64,000 bases of DNA from Zygosaccharomyces rouxii (taxonomy: Eukaryota > Ascomycota > Saccharomycetes > Saccharomycetales > Saccharomycetaceae). The stretch covers positions 992,001 to 1,056,000 of the forward strand of contig NC_012992.1 of assembly GCF_000026365.1 (NCBI RefSeq). Direction: 5' to 3'. Under the pieces are notes generated by a model. The model saw nothing but the letters and a program-made list of their open reading frames with translations. It had not been told where the DNA came from and did not search any database. This document shows positions 1-9,095 of the stretch, piece after piece. The position numbers and the translations under genes were made by a program. The number at the start of each line of letters is the position of its first letter. Position 1 is the stretch's first letter.

Positions 1-134
1 CCTTTCAAGTACATAATCTTGCTCCAACATCGCTCGCCGAAAACATTTCGGCGAACTTTCACGCACACAACTACCAACCACTTTTAAACCATTTTTACAC
101 TTAGAGGTAGAAGTAGCAAAAAAGGCAAACAAGG

Positions 135-788
135 ATGTCAGTACCAAACCCAGGTCCAGTTACCCCCAATCATGTTCTGTGGTATATTCCAAACCAGATA
201 GGATACATGCGTGTCATTACCATGGTTATATCGTTAATTACAATGAGTAAACATCCTGTATACACCACTGTTATCTATGGTATATCATGTCTTTTGGATG
301 CCCTCGATGGTACAATGGCCCGTAAATACAACCAAGTCAGTCGTTTGGGAGCAGTATTGGATATGGTCACCGACAGATCGACTACTACCTGTTTGATCTG
401 TTATCTAAGTGTAATGTACCCAAAATGGTGTGCAGTATTTCAAATCTTAGTGGCATTAGATATATCATCCCACTACATGCACATGTATGCAAGTTTAACA
501 GGTGGTAATACATCACATAAACAAGTGGGTCGTGAATCTTCAAGATTATTACATTGGTATTATACAAGAAGAGATGTTCTTTTCACAATTTGCGCCTTTA
601 ACGAATTGTTTTACGTCGGGTTGTATCTATACGGTTTTGAAAGGTTCAATCGCTTTGGATTCTGGGTCATTGTAATTTGCTTACCAGGTTACATCTTTAA
701 ACAAGTATCCAACGTAATTCAATTGAATAGAGCTGCTCTCATCTTAGCGTCTCTGGATGCCAAGGATGCCAATAAGAGATCCACGTGA
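135..788 (+). CDS. PIS1: Phosphatidylinositol synthase
   Basis: Makes phosphatidylinositol from CDP-diacylglycerol and myo-inositol in the ER membrane; essential in yeast. The 217-residue product (about 220 in S. cerevisiae) carries the CDP-alcohol phosphotransferase signature D-G-x2-A-R-x8-G-x3-D-x3-D complete at residues 58-80, with metal-binding aspartates D55, D58, D76 and D80. Hydrophobic segments before and after the motif fit a small multi-pass enzyme. The ATG at 135 follows an A/G-rich leader and gives the family N-terminus. It is the first gene of the YPR113W-YPR118W-like block. The stop codon overlaps the first of four CACGTG boxes. Identification is firm. Confidence 0.96.
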   Translation: MSVPNPGPVTPNHVLWYIPNQIGYMRVITMVISLITMSKHPVYTTVIYGISCLLDALDGTMARKYNQVSRLGAVLDMVTDRSTTTCLICYLSVMYPKWCAVFQILVALDISSHYMHMYASLTGGNTSHKQVGRESSRLLHWYYTRRDVLFTICAFNELFYVGLYLYGFERFNRFGFWVIVICLPGYIFKQVSNVIQLNRAALILASLDAKDANKRST

Positions 789-824
789 TATCCACGTGAC
801 GAGACAACACGTGGTTCTCACGTG
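782..824. promoter_or_regulatory. Cluster of four CACGTG E-boxes
   Basis: Perfect CACGTG hexamers begin at 782, 793, 808 and 819, giving spacings of 11, 15 and 11 bp. The first overlaps the PIS1 stop codon. In budding yeasts this core is bound by bHLH proteins such as Cbf1, Pho4 and Tye7. The cluster lies 610-650 bp upstream of the alcohol dehydrogenase ATG, so it may be a distal activating element of that gene; Tye7 control of glycolytic genes makes this plausible. Which factor binds is inference. Confidence 0.6.
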
Positions 825-1433
825 TCCTTGTGTAACTATTTTATTATCTCCTTCGGTGTTTTTCTTTTTTTTTTCTCCGCCACCGATATGTGTAACTGCC
901 TCCCTTTTTCTCTTCAAATAGACAATTGTCGTATCCTGTACATGCACAATGGCCGTTATGTGTCGGCTAACCTCCTTGCACCGCGTAATAGATCGTAGAA
1001 CCCCTCATTTTATTTCGTTTTTTTCCACGAAGCTCCACGAAGCTCCACATTTCCACCCCGCGGACTGCCAACTTTACGTAATTTAAGGTAAGACGGCCGC
1101 GTGTCAAGTACTATCGCGTAGCGCTATACCCCACGACTGCTAGTCATTCAGTGCTCAGAAAAGCCTGTACAAAAAATCGGATTCCGAAACTCTTGTCCTC
1201 CCCTTTGCCCCTTTTTCTTTGGAAGAAGCTCTCAGAAGCAGAAAGATAACAGAAGCGCCAGCGGCTAAATCGAGAGGGGGAGATCTATCACATTTTTCAT
1301 TTTTAAAAGTATAAAAGGGGATAAGGAGACAGGAAAACTGCTTAGGCTCTTCCAATAGCGTCCTTCTAAACGGGCCAAGCGTCAGTTCAAGCCTTCAGTA
1401 TTATCTCCGCTATTATATTAAAATTTTGCTAGT
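789..1433 (+). promoter_or_regulatory. PIS1-ADH intergenic region, ADH promoter
   Basis: This 645-bp gene-free stretch holds the end of the CACGTG cluster, a tandem 10-bp repeat (CCACGAAGCT twice, 1025-1044), a CCGCGGA motif at 1058-1064 resembling a pleiotropic-drug-response element, a GGAAG (reverse CTTCC, Gcr1-like) at 1221, and a strong TATAAAAG at 1310-1317, 117 bp before the ATG. Pyrimidine-rich tracts follow. The TATA box and the G/C-rich upstream part suit a strong, regulated promoter. No small gene was found. Confidence 0.55.
1310..1317 (+). promoter_or_regulatory. TATA box of the alcohol dehydrogenase gene
   Basis: TATAAAAG, a perfect TATA element, lies 117 bp upstream of the ATG at 1434, a normal yeast distance. 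It suits a highly expressed fermentation gene. Confidence 0.6.
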
Positions 1434-2480
1434 ATGTCAATTCCAGAAACCCAAAAAGCTGTTATCTTTTCCGAAAACAATGGACCATTGGAATACAAAG
1501 ATATTCCAGTTCCAAAGCCAAAACCAAATGAAATTTTAATTCACGTCAGATACTCTGGTGTGTGTCACACCGATCTGCACGCTTGGAAAGGTGACTGGCC
1601 ATTGCCAACCAAGCTGCCCTTGGTTGGTGGTCACGAAGGTGCCGGTGAAGTCGTTGCCCTTGGCTCTGACGTCAAGAACTGGAAAATCGGTGATCTGGCG
1701 GGTATCAAGTGGTTAAACGGTTCGTGCATGTCTTGTGAAGCTTGTGAACAGTCCCACGAATCTAACTGTCCGGATGCTGACCTTTCTGGTTACACTCACG
1801 ACGGTTCCTTCCAGCAATACGCTACAGCCGATGCCGTTCAAGCTGCTCATATCCCAGCTGGTACCAATCTAGCTGAAGTGGCACCCGTCCTATGTGCGGG
1901 TATTACCGTTTACAAGGCTTTAAAGAGTGCCAACTTGAAGGCTGGCCAATGGGTTGCCATCTCTGGTGCAGCCGGTGGTCTGGGATCCCTCGCGGTTCAA
2001 TACGCTAGAGCCATGGGTCTAAGGGTTCTAGGTATTGATGGTGGTCCAGGTAAAGAAGAACTATTCAAGACTTTGGGTGGTGAATGCTTTATCGATTTCA
2101 CCAAAGAACATGACATCGCCGAAGCTGTTATCAAGGCAACTAACGGTGGTGCTCACGGTGTCATCAACGTGTCAGTCAGTGAAGGTGCCATCTCTGCCTC
2201 TACCAAGTACGTCAGATCATGCGGTACTTCCGTCCTTGTTGGTATGCCAGCGGGTGCCATCTGCAAGTCTGAGGTTTTCGACCAAGTGGTTAGGTCTACC
2301 AAGATTGTAGGTTCCTACGTTGGTAACAGGGCTGACACTAGAGAAGCTCTCGACTTCTTTGCCCGTGGTCTTGTAAAGGCCCCCATTAAGATCGTAGGTC
2401 TTTCCACTTTGCCTGAGATCTTCGAAAAGATGGAAAAGGGTCTAATCGCAGGTCGTTACGTGGTCGACACTTCCAAGTGA
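1434..2480 (+). CDS. ADH1: Zinc alcohol dehydrogenase, ADH1 type, cytosolic
   Basis: NAD-dependent medium-chain alcohol dehydrogenase that interconverts acetaldehyde and ethanol. The 348 residues align end to end with S. cerevisiae Adh1. Catalytic zinc ligands are C44 (SGVCHTD), H67 (GGHEGAGE) and C154 (VLCAG); structural zinc ligands are C98, C101, C104 and C112. The nucleotide-binding stretch GAAGGLGS is intact. There is no mitochondrial presequence, so the enzyme should be cytosolic. The GMPAG stretch has the methionine found in Adh1 rather than the leucine of Adh2. Codon use is strongly biased (GGT, GCT, AAG, AAC), as in highly expressed genes and unlike its neighbours. The locus is not that of ADH1 or ADH2 in S. 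cerevisiae, so which paralogue it is remains open. Confidence 0.93.
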   Translation: MSIPETQKAVIFSENNGPLEYKDIPVPKPKPNEILIHVRYSGVCHTDLHAWKGDWPLPTKLPLVGGHEGAGEVVALGSDVKNWKIGDLAGIKWLNGSCMSCEACEQSHESNCPDADLSGYTHDGSFQQYATADAVQAAHIPAGTNLAEVAPVLCAGITVYKALKSANLKAGQWVAISGAAGGLGSLAVQYARAMGLRVLGIDGGPGKEELFKTLGGECFIDFTKEHDIAEAVIKATNGGAHGVINVSVSEGAISASTKYVRSCGTSVLVGMPAGAICKSEVFDQVVRSTKIVGSYVGNRADTREALDFFARGLVKAPIKIVGLSTLPEIFEKMEKGLIAGRYVVDTSK

Positions 2481-2715
2481 TTTGGTTAGCGTGACGAACG
2501 TGAAATTTATATTTTTACTAAAATCTGAACTTTGAACGAACGAGCTCATTTTGAACAAATTACAACAACATAACGAAAGAAATAGATATATAAGATAAAT
2601 AAATAATCGAAAGCATTTTTTTATTTGTATTTTTTTGTTCGTTTTCGTTACATCTGTTACATCTACATCCTCACTCTCATTGATACCACCATCTTCCACT
2701 CCCACAAGCATTGTA

Positions 2716-3591
2716 ATGAACCCATTCAACTATACGATCGATTTCCTGTTAAACCTGCCACCGCCAACGATCCTATCACAGCACATTTTACCATGGTTGT
2801 CGAAGAATGGATTCGTAAGCTCCCAAACTTTCATCGACAACATCCATACCGCGATCTACGTCGCCCTTTTCTACCAATTGTGCTTCCTCGTGGCCAACAA
2901 CATCATCTTTCCACCATTGGCATCGTTGACAGCTTCTCAAAAGCGAAGTAAATTGGTGAACCAAAGTGCTGTGCACTTTGTTTCAGTCGTACAGACTATC
3001 ATAGTACTTAAGTTATCTTTTGATAATCTACTATCGGACCAATACCATGCAAGATTCTCAGAGCCAGCCTCACGTATATTTGGAGTGGATCGTGAAACCA
3101 TGGCTGTAGCTACGTTTGCGCTAGGTTACTTCATCTGGGATATCTACATCTCTATGATCTACTCAACTTTCCCATTCTTCGTCCATGCTGTAGTATCGAC
3201 AATTGTGTTTTGCATTGGTATGAAACCCTACATTCAATACTACGGATGCGTTTTCCTAATGTTTGAACTATCAAACCCATTTTTAAACATCCGTTGGTTT
3301 GGTATGAAATATTTAAGCGGATCGAACGACAGCAAAGTGTCCCGGTGGATCCAATTGATTAACAATCTGTGTCTAATGATTGTGTTCTTTCTAGCAAGAA
3401 TAGTCTGGGGCTGGTGGCAGATCAAGAACCTAGCGTACGATTTCTGGCTTGTTCGTCACGACCCAAGATTTCTACTGGGGGAATCACTAGCGATACTAGC
3501 GGGAAACTTTGTGCTAGACATATTGAACGTCGTCTGGTTCTCTACAATGTGTAAAGTAGCTGTCAAGACTATTAGAAAGGGTGCTAAGTAG
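2716..3591 (+). CDS. TLC-domain membrane protein (YPR114W-like)
   Basis: Probable multi-pass ER membrane protein of the TRAM/LAG1/CLN8 (TLC) family, related to S. cerevisiae YPR114W, whose role is not established. The open frame begins upstream at a TTG; the first ATG is at 2716 and gives 291 residues (315 in S. cerevisiae). An N-terminal hydrophobic segment is followed by the TLC region, with five or more hydrophobic stretches and aromatic/charged motifs such as YFIWDIYISM and NIRWFGMKY. It lacks an obvious ceramide-synthase LAG motif. It follows ADH and precedes RGC1 on the same strand; apart from ADH this order is ancestral. Confidence 0.87.
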   Translation: MNPFNYTIDFLLNLPPPTILSQHILPWLSKNGFVSSQTFIDNIHTAIYVALFYQLCFLVANNIIFPPLASLTASQKRSKLVNQSAVHFVSVVQTIIVLKLSFDNLLSDQYHARFSEPASRIFGVDRETMAVATFALGYFIWDIYISMIYSTFPFFVHAVVSTIVFCIGMKPYIQYYGCVFLMFELSNPFLNIRWFGMKYLSGSNDSKVSRWIQLINNLCLMIVFFLARIVWGWWQIKNLAYDFWLVRHDPRFLLGESLAILAGNFVLDILNVVWFSTMCKVAVKTIRKGAK

Positions 3592-3840
3592 TTTTTATCT
3601 CTTTTCGTCGTTTGAGAGAATTATTAGTGTCTGAACAGTTGCTGTTAAGTACATTTGAAGAAAAAAAAAAAAAAACATAAGCCCTATATACATTTCTTAT
3701 TTTACATGGTATTTGTTGGTCACATTACAAGGGGATTAAAATTAGATCGGCCGATATTAAAGTAAAACCTTTAAAAACTAGATCGAACTTTTTAACACTT
3801 GGATTCAGAAACAACAGACCCAGGAATCACAAGTGGAAGG

Positions 3841-6800
3841 ATGTCTGACTATTTCAGTTTGCCTCCTAGAGGTACTGGTGGAGGGACTCCAGCTGGTACT
3901 CCGGGAGACGATAGTAATTCAGAGAGATCGTCCCAGTATTTCATGGATTTAGGGAATAATGCTAGTGGTGATCCAACGAAATTTAACTTGTCTCCAGGGA
4001 CTTCTGATCAGATTCCACCAAAGGATGACGCTAAGAGTCCCTACCATGTTGGTGTTCCCGTTCCCAGTGGTATGCCTGTGGACACGTTCGCAGAAGTTGC
4101 GCTAGGTGGAGCGATGGAAGAGCTCGAGGGGAAATACGTTAGGGAATTTCCAACAGATGTTCTTGTTGATAGATTTAAGAAATGGAGAAAGATTCTTAAG
4201 GGAATTGCCAACTACTTGAGAGAGGTTGCATTCGCACAAGAGCAGTTTGCAAGGATCAACTACCAGTTGAAAAGTAGCGTTAAATTCCCATTCTTAACGG
4301 ATTTGGAGGAAGGCTCCAACAGGATTATGGATCCATTCGATCCAAAAGTGACACCAAAGAGACAGCAACCACTAACGGTGGCCCAACAGAGGGAACAACA
4401 GCAGTTGCAACAACAGCAGGAAATTTTACAAAACTGGCAACAGCAGCAACAGCAACAGCAACAGCGGAACGCCAATGGTCCTCAGTACCAGCAGCCGCAG
4501 TTAAATACCACTCATAGAGATTTTAACGATGACCGTGCAATTGGTACTGACGATATTCAAGTGGTTAAGACCGATTCCGAGTCAGCTGCTCCTTCAGGGT
4601 TTTTAAAATTTGGTTCCGGTTCCATTCAAGATATCCAGGTTGTCTTGAAGAAATACCACTTATCAATTGCAGTTCAACAGCTAAAGATATCCAAGGAAAT
4701 CAACATGAATCTTCTACCCCGTATTGAGGATTTACGTAGGGATTTACAGTCGAAGATCAAGGAAATTAAGGAATTGTCAGGTGACTTTAGAACTAACATC
4801 AATGAACATGTTGCTATTACAGGCCAACTGCTTAACAGATATATTTCAAGTGTTAAATATATGACGACTAATGTGGCAGATAGCGACAGTATTAAATTGC
4901 AGAAGAAGGGTACTCAGATCAAACCAAAACATGATCCTTACTTGCTAAAATTGCAATTGGACTTACAATTGAAAAGACAATTGTTGGAGGAATCTTATTT
5001 GCGGGAGGCTTATCTCAACTTGCAAGGTTCCGGTATGGAGTTAGAAAAAATCGTGTATCACAAGATTCAACAAATTTTGCAGAGATACTCAAGTTTGTTG
5101 GATGCCGAGGCACGTCTAATGATCAAAAATCTGTGCCGTGAATTGCAACAAGGTATCCTATCCAAACCTACTGCCTTTGAATGGGATAAATTCGTGGGTC
5201 ATCACCCTACATGTTTAATCAATTGGAGATCAAGTGACCCTTACCCAACTTCTAGAAAGTTGTCAGATGTGATCTACCCACAGATGAAATCTCCAATGGC
5301 TAAATGTATTAGAGCGGGTTATCTGTCGAAGAAATCGAAATTTTTGAAAAATTATAACAAGGGATATTTCGTTTTAACCTCGAATTATTTACACGAATTC
5401 AAATCTTCCAATTTTTTCAATGCTAATCAACAAGAGGATTCTAAGGAAAGCAAAAGTACTTCATTGTCAGCTACGCAAACCGCAAAGGCTTCGTTGGTTC
5501 CAGTTATGAGTATTGCTCTTAACGATTGTGTTTTGACTGAGGCATCTAATGATAAATTTGTCCTAGTCGGTAAACCAACCTATAGTGATTTCGAAGCTCC
5601 TAGGCTGCCCAGGGTCGCAACAAGTTCTTTGCAGATGTTGAATCACGATTTGAAACATGGGTTAAGCCACAACCCAACTTCCCATTTCAACGAGGCTCCT
5701 GAAAAACTGACTAAACAGACCAAGAAAACTATTGGTAAATTATGGAAATCTGCCAAGCCAGGTGGTATGGGGAATGGTTTAGAGGAAAATGTTCATACAC
5801 CTAAATCGGAAATTAATGAAGAGAAATCTAGCTATCAGGCGATGCTCAACCAAGAAAATAACAAGTTGGTAAGCTGGTCCTTCAGACCATCTTCTTCAAA
5901 CCCATCAGAAGAAGACGTCAAGCAGTTTAGGAAATGGGCCCATGATTTAAAGAATTTGACTACTTTTAACACCACTAAGGACAGATCTAAATTCATTGAA
6001 GAAAGAATCATTAAGGCAAACTACCGTAGAGGTGCTCAGATGTTGAAACATACTAGTAGTAGCCCAAGTTTGATGGTTGCACCAGATGGCTCACGCTCGG
6101 ATGTTCAATCTACAAAGTCTAATAAACCAGGTCACATCTCTTTGAACAACACTGGAGGAATGCCTACCGATTGGATCAATAGATCTGGATGTAACACACC
6201 GGCTGTCGACGACAACGGTAATCTAATTACTGTGGGTGAAAAAAGAGGAATCGGTAGTACAATGATAAGTTCACCATTGGCCTCACCAAGGTACTCTGTA
6301 CATTCTGGTAGCTCACCTCCATCAATCTCAGGTGGTGCGTCTCAACAACAATTACAGTCGCAATTCCCTGCTGGTATGACTATTACCAGTAAAGGTATTT
6401 CGCCAAATGCGACTGTTTTGAACGCTGATCCTGTGGCACCCCCACCGTTAAATAGAAGAAGCTCTTCAGGTCTCAGATCCGTTACAGCGGCAACACCCCC
6501 AAGTGCCCCAAGTGCTGGTGGAAGCGTTGCCAGTGCTCAATCTGAAGGTAGTGGTGGTGGATATTTTGCCATTCCAGTGAAATCTAATCAAGAGGGTGGC
6601 TCACAATCATCTACACCTTCATTTGTCGATGCCCCCACTGGACCACCACCTCAACCAGCGGGAGCAGCAACGACAGGATCAGTCATCGCAACGCAGGCAC
6701 CACCATCGCCCTATAGTTTGCCACGTACTGGCAGTTACTCTGCGGCTTCAAGACAATACCCATCAAATGTTCAAGCTGCTCAGCCCACTGCTGTTCAGCA

Positions 6801-7233
6801 GTCGTTAAATATGTCTTCGCCAATACCCAAAGTGAGATTGAACGATCAAGATTTGAGTCATATTCCTTCAATCCAATCTGATTTCCAAATGCCACCTCCT
6901 GCAATTCAACCACCAACCTTGAGACGAAATATGAGCTCTGGTGATATTCCTACTGTGAAGAGTGATATGTCTGGTGCCGCAGGCAACGCATTTTACCAAA
7001 ATAGAGATAATGGTAGCCAAACCAGTTTAACTGCAGGCGGGTCAAGAACTCATGCCATTAGAAAACATAAGAAGAACGTTTCGTTTAGCTCTTTGAATAG
7101 TTTGGTTTTCTCCAGGAAAGGTGCAAATTCAGGTGGTAATCAGAACACTGAACAGTTTATGCGTGGTGGTATCCGAGAAGATGATGACGATGATGATCAA
7201 ACTATTAAATTACACCGTTCAATTTACTCGTAA
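3841..7233 (+). CDS. RGC1: PH-domain regulator of the glycerol channel Fps1
   Basis: Rgc1/Ask10-family positive regulator of the aquaglyceroporin Fps1, acting in osmotic and oxidative stress responses. The true start is the ATG at 3841 (MSDYFS, as in S. cerevisiae Rgc1); the longer frame begins at TTG. The 1130-residue product has a BAR-like helical region (about 90-420) interrupted by a polyglutamine tract (CAA/CAG runs at 4396-4466), a split PH domain around 490-710 (GYLSKKSKFLKNYNKGYFVL), and a long low-complexity Ser/Pro/Gly tail with many SP/TP sites, the likely targets of Hog1 or other MAP kinases. The end is acidic then basic. One gene here corresponds to the two S. cerevisiae paralogues RGC1 and ASK10, as expected before genome duplication. 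Confidence 0.92.
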   Translation: MSDYFSLPPRGTGGGTPAGTPGDDSNSERSSQYFMDLGNNASGDPTKFNLSPGTSDQIPPKDDAKSPYHVGVPVPSGMPVDTFAEVALGGAMEELEGKYVREFPTDVLVDRFKKWRKILKGIANYLREVAFAQEQFARINYQLKSSVKFPFLTDLEEGSNRIMDPFDPKVTPKRQQPLTVAQQREQQQLQQQQEILQNWQQQQQQQQQRNANGPQYQQPQLNTTHRDFNDDRAIGTDDIQVVKTDSESAAPSGFLKFGSGSIQDIQVVLKKYHLSIAVQQLKISKEINMNLLPRIEDLRRDLQSKIKEIKELSGDFRTNINEHVAITGQLLNRYISSVKYMTTNVADSDSIKLQKKGTQIKPKHDPYLLKLQLDLQLKRQLLEESYLREAYLNLQGSGMELEKIVYHKIQQILQRYSSLLDAEARLMIKNLCRELQQGILSKPTAFEWDKFVGHHPTCLINWRSSDPYPTSRKLSDVIYPQMKSPMAKCIRAGYLSKKSKFLKNYNKGYFVLTSNYLHEFKSSNFFNANQQEDSKESKSTSLSATQTAKASLVPVMSIALNDCVLTEASNDKFVLVGKPTYSDFEAPRLPRVATSSLQMLNHDLKHGLSHNPTSHFNEAPEKLTKQTKKTIGKLWKSAKPGGMGNGLEENVHTPKSEINEEKSSYQAMLNQENNKLVSWSFRPSSSNPSEEDVKQFRKWAHDLKNLTTFNTTKDRSKFIEERIIKANYRRGAQMLKHTSSSPSLMVAPDGSRSDVQSTKSNKPGHISLNNTGGMPTDWINRSGCNTPAVDDNGNLITVGEKRGIGSTMISSPLASPRYSVHSGSSPPSISGGASQQQLQSQFPAGMTITSKGISPNATVLNADPVAPPPLNRRSSSGLRSVTAATPPSAPSAGGSVASAQSEGSGGGYFAIPVKSNQEGGSQSSTPSFVDAPTGPPPQPAGAATTGSVIATQAPPSPYSLPRTGSYSAASRQYPSNVQAAQPTAVQQSLNMSSPIPKVRLNDQDLSHIPSIQSDFQMPPPAIQPPTLRRNMSSGDIPTVKSDMSGAAGNAFYQNRDNGSQTSLTAGGSRTHAIRKHKKNVSFSSLNSLVFSRKGANSGGNQNTEQFMRGGIREDDDDDDQTIKLHRSIYS

Positions 7234-7433
7234 GATAAAGCATTAGTTAATCGAGTTAATTCAATAAATTAAAATCATAGATTGATTATTAGGTTTTACC
7301 CAATATCTTGCTTGATTTAAGAAACAGGGATTCAATCTTAAAGGAACGTAAACACCAATCTTTATTTTCAAGTAAACAAAACTTACAACTTATATATGCA
7401 TCGGTTTAGTTTATTATATACAGAATGATTATT

Positions 7434-8057
7434 CTATTCTATTTTGTTACCAAGAATATGGAAATTTCTATTGCAGTATAATAGACCACCAGTGGCCTTA
7501 TCGTCGTTAACTAAAATATCATCAACTTGACCAACCCAAATTTCATGATCACCAACCCTAAATACGTCTTTTTTCTGGCATATCAATACTCTGTCGGAAT
7601 TTTGTAAGATGGGGATTACTAGTTCAGTCCCTTCAATCGTATAAGTAGCATAGTGTTCATTCTCATTCAAGTCTTGAAATGGTTTTGTTGGTGTGAACCC
7701 AGTATTAGTCACATTCCTAACTGCACCCTTACTGAAATTTCTTGCCAATTCAATAGAAGTTGGATTAGGTCTTAATAGATGAACTGCAAAGAATTGATTC
7801 TCATGTAGGGACTCTGATGTGAAAGAAGGTAATTGTAAGTTGAATTGAATCATGGGGAAAGGTTTCAATGCTAGGGAAGTAACTGATGATAGAGTAAGAC
7901 CCCGAAACAATTCATGAGGTAGTCGATTTGAGCTTGCCGATGATAAAATCATTGCCTGGTTAGCTATCCTACCCATACATTCTTTATATTTACCTTGTGT
8001 AATTATATGCTTGCTAATTGTTGATTGAAACCTGGTAAATTCACGAATCATAACCAT
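7434..8057 (-). CDS. Flavin reductase-like domain protein
   Basis: A 207-residue protein that fits the flavin-reductase-like FMN-binding split-barrel family. Telling stretches are FRGLTLSSVTSLALKPFPMI (binding-loop type), FFAVHLL, and the closing LLYCNRNFHILG. The N-terminus (MVMIREFTRFQSTISKH) is basic and hydroxylated and could be a mitochondrial presequence. Substrate and partner are unknown; such proteins bind FMN and often serve an oxygenase or reduce metals or flavins. It lies opposite in strand between RGC1 and RRG8, adjacent in S. cerevisiae, so it was either inserted here or lost there. In-frame ATGs at 8057 and 8051 are both possible starts. Confidence 0.75.
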   Translation of the reverse strand: MVMIREFTRFQSTISKHIITQGKYKECMGRIANQAMILSSASSNRLPHELFRGLTLSSVTSLALKPFPMIQFNLQLPSFTSESLHENQFFAVHLLRPNPTSIELARNFSKGAVRNVTNTGFTPTKPFQDLNENEHYATYTIEGTELVIPILQNSDRVLICQKKDVFRVGDHEIWVGQVDDILVNDDKATGGLLYCNRNFHILGNKIE

Positions 8058-8216
8058 TGGTCGAGGGCAGTTTCTTCGGGGACCTCGAATAGTGTAAATG
8101 TATTATTTAAAGTAATTTTTTAGTTGAACCTCTTCTAGTCAGCTAGCTTGACAAAATAACGGTGCAATGCCATGTTAATGTTGTATGGGTAACATTCGGA
8201 GTAGAGACGTGTGATA

Positions 8217-9059
8217 ATGCCTATGATCTCTGATGGTTTTTACAAGAATTTGTTGATCAATAGAGTTCGACATTCTACAAGAGTACCAATACTGCCAAGA
8301 GTTCCGGACCTAACTACACCACTAGTGACCAAATTTGAAAAATGGTCAGGTAAAAGGAGAAAGCTGTTCTTTCAAAATGAGTCTCAGATTCATTCCTATG
8401 GGATTAAAGATTTCGAACTAAGTAATAACCTTTTTGCCCAACTCTTATCATCACCAATGAGATCTGAAAGAAATTGTAAGACCAAGATGCCCAAGGAATT
8501 TCTAATGCAGTTGAAATTAAGTTCTACGCAAAACAATGACTCTTCCAAATCACTAGGATTGGCTCCTGTGGTTCAGCATTCAAAATTGAATAAAAACTCG
8601 TATGTGGTAAACTCCAGAGATATACTTTCACAACAGATTAGTTCCTCAACTAAGTGGGTCCCCATAGCGGCTCTAACGTCGCAAATGCGATTCTTTCAAA
8701 TGCAAGATGTGGCAATTGATAAATCGAACTTCTTAAACAAATATGAGGAAATGTTGAACTCTTTATTACGAGATCGTTTGATCAGTGCATCCGCTTCAAA
8801 GTTGGAACCACAAGATGGAGATGTGATAGTTCGCTTCGATAAAGATGGAAACAGACCCATTGAAATTGGGCAATGCAAGTCAATTGGGAACAAGGAGGTC
8901 AAAGCCATTTTAACCAATCTAAAGTATATTGGTCCAACTTGGGAGCAATTAATTAACGAACATAGAAATCACGAAGAAGGTATTGTTATTAGGTTCTCTG
9001 AAAATGAGGAGGCAGTAAAACTTCTCTACAAAATGCTGGCATATCATTACACTCATTAA
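8217..9059 (+). CDS. RRG8: Mitochondrial protein required for respiratory growth
   Basis: Relative of S. cerevisiae Rrg8 (YPR116W), a mitochondrial protein needed for respiratory growth and mitochondrial genome maintenance, possibly in mitochondrial tRNA processing. The frame opens at a GTG at 8211; ATGs at 8217 and 8223 are the realistic starts, giving about 280 residues (277 in S. cerevisiae). Shared stretches include LVTKFEKWSGKRRKLFF near residue 40 and LFAQLLSSPMRSE near 80. No known catalytic motif is visible. The gene ends only 36 bp from the end of ESP1 on the other strand. Confidence 0.88.
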   Translation: MPMISDGFYKNLLINRVRHSTRVPILPRVPDLTTPLVTKFEKWSGKRRKLFFQNESQIHSYGIKDFELSNNLFAQLLSSPMRSERNCKTKMPKEFLMQLKLSSTQNNDSSKSLGLAPVVQHSKLNKNSYVVNSRDILSQQISSSTKWVPIAALTSQMRFFQMQDVAIDKSNFLNKYEEMLNSLLRDRLISASASKLEPQDGDVIVRFDKDGNRPIEIGQCKSIGNKEVKAILTNLKYIGPTWEQLINEHRNHEEGIVIRFSENEEAVKLLYKMLAYHYTH

Positions 9060-9095
9060 AGGAAAAATAACTATTACTATGACTATTACTATTCA

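Noticed and set aside
3799..3840. Upstream extension of RGC1
   Set aside because: The extension starts at TTG; the ATG at 3841 matches the S. cerevisiae start MSDYFS.
7970..7982. ACCCATACATT, a close match to a Rap1 (RPG box) site
   Set aside because: It lies inside the flavin-reductase-like coding sequence, not in a promoter, so I consider it chance.
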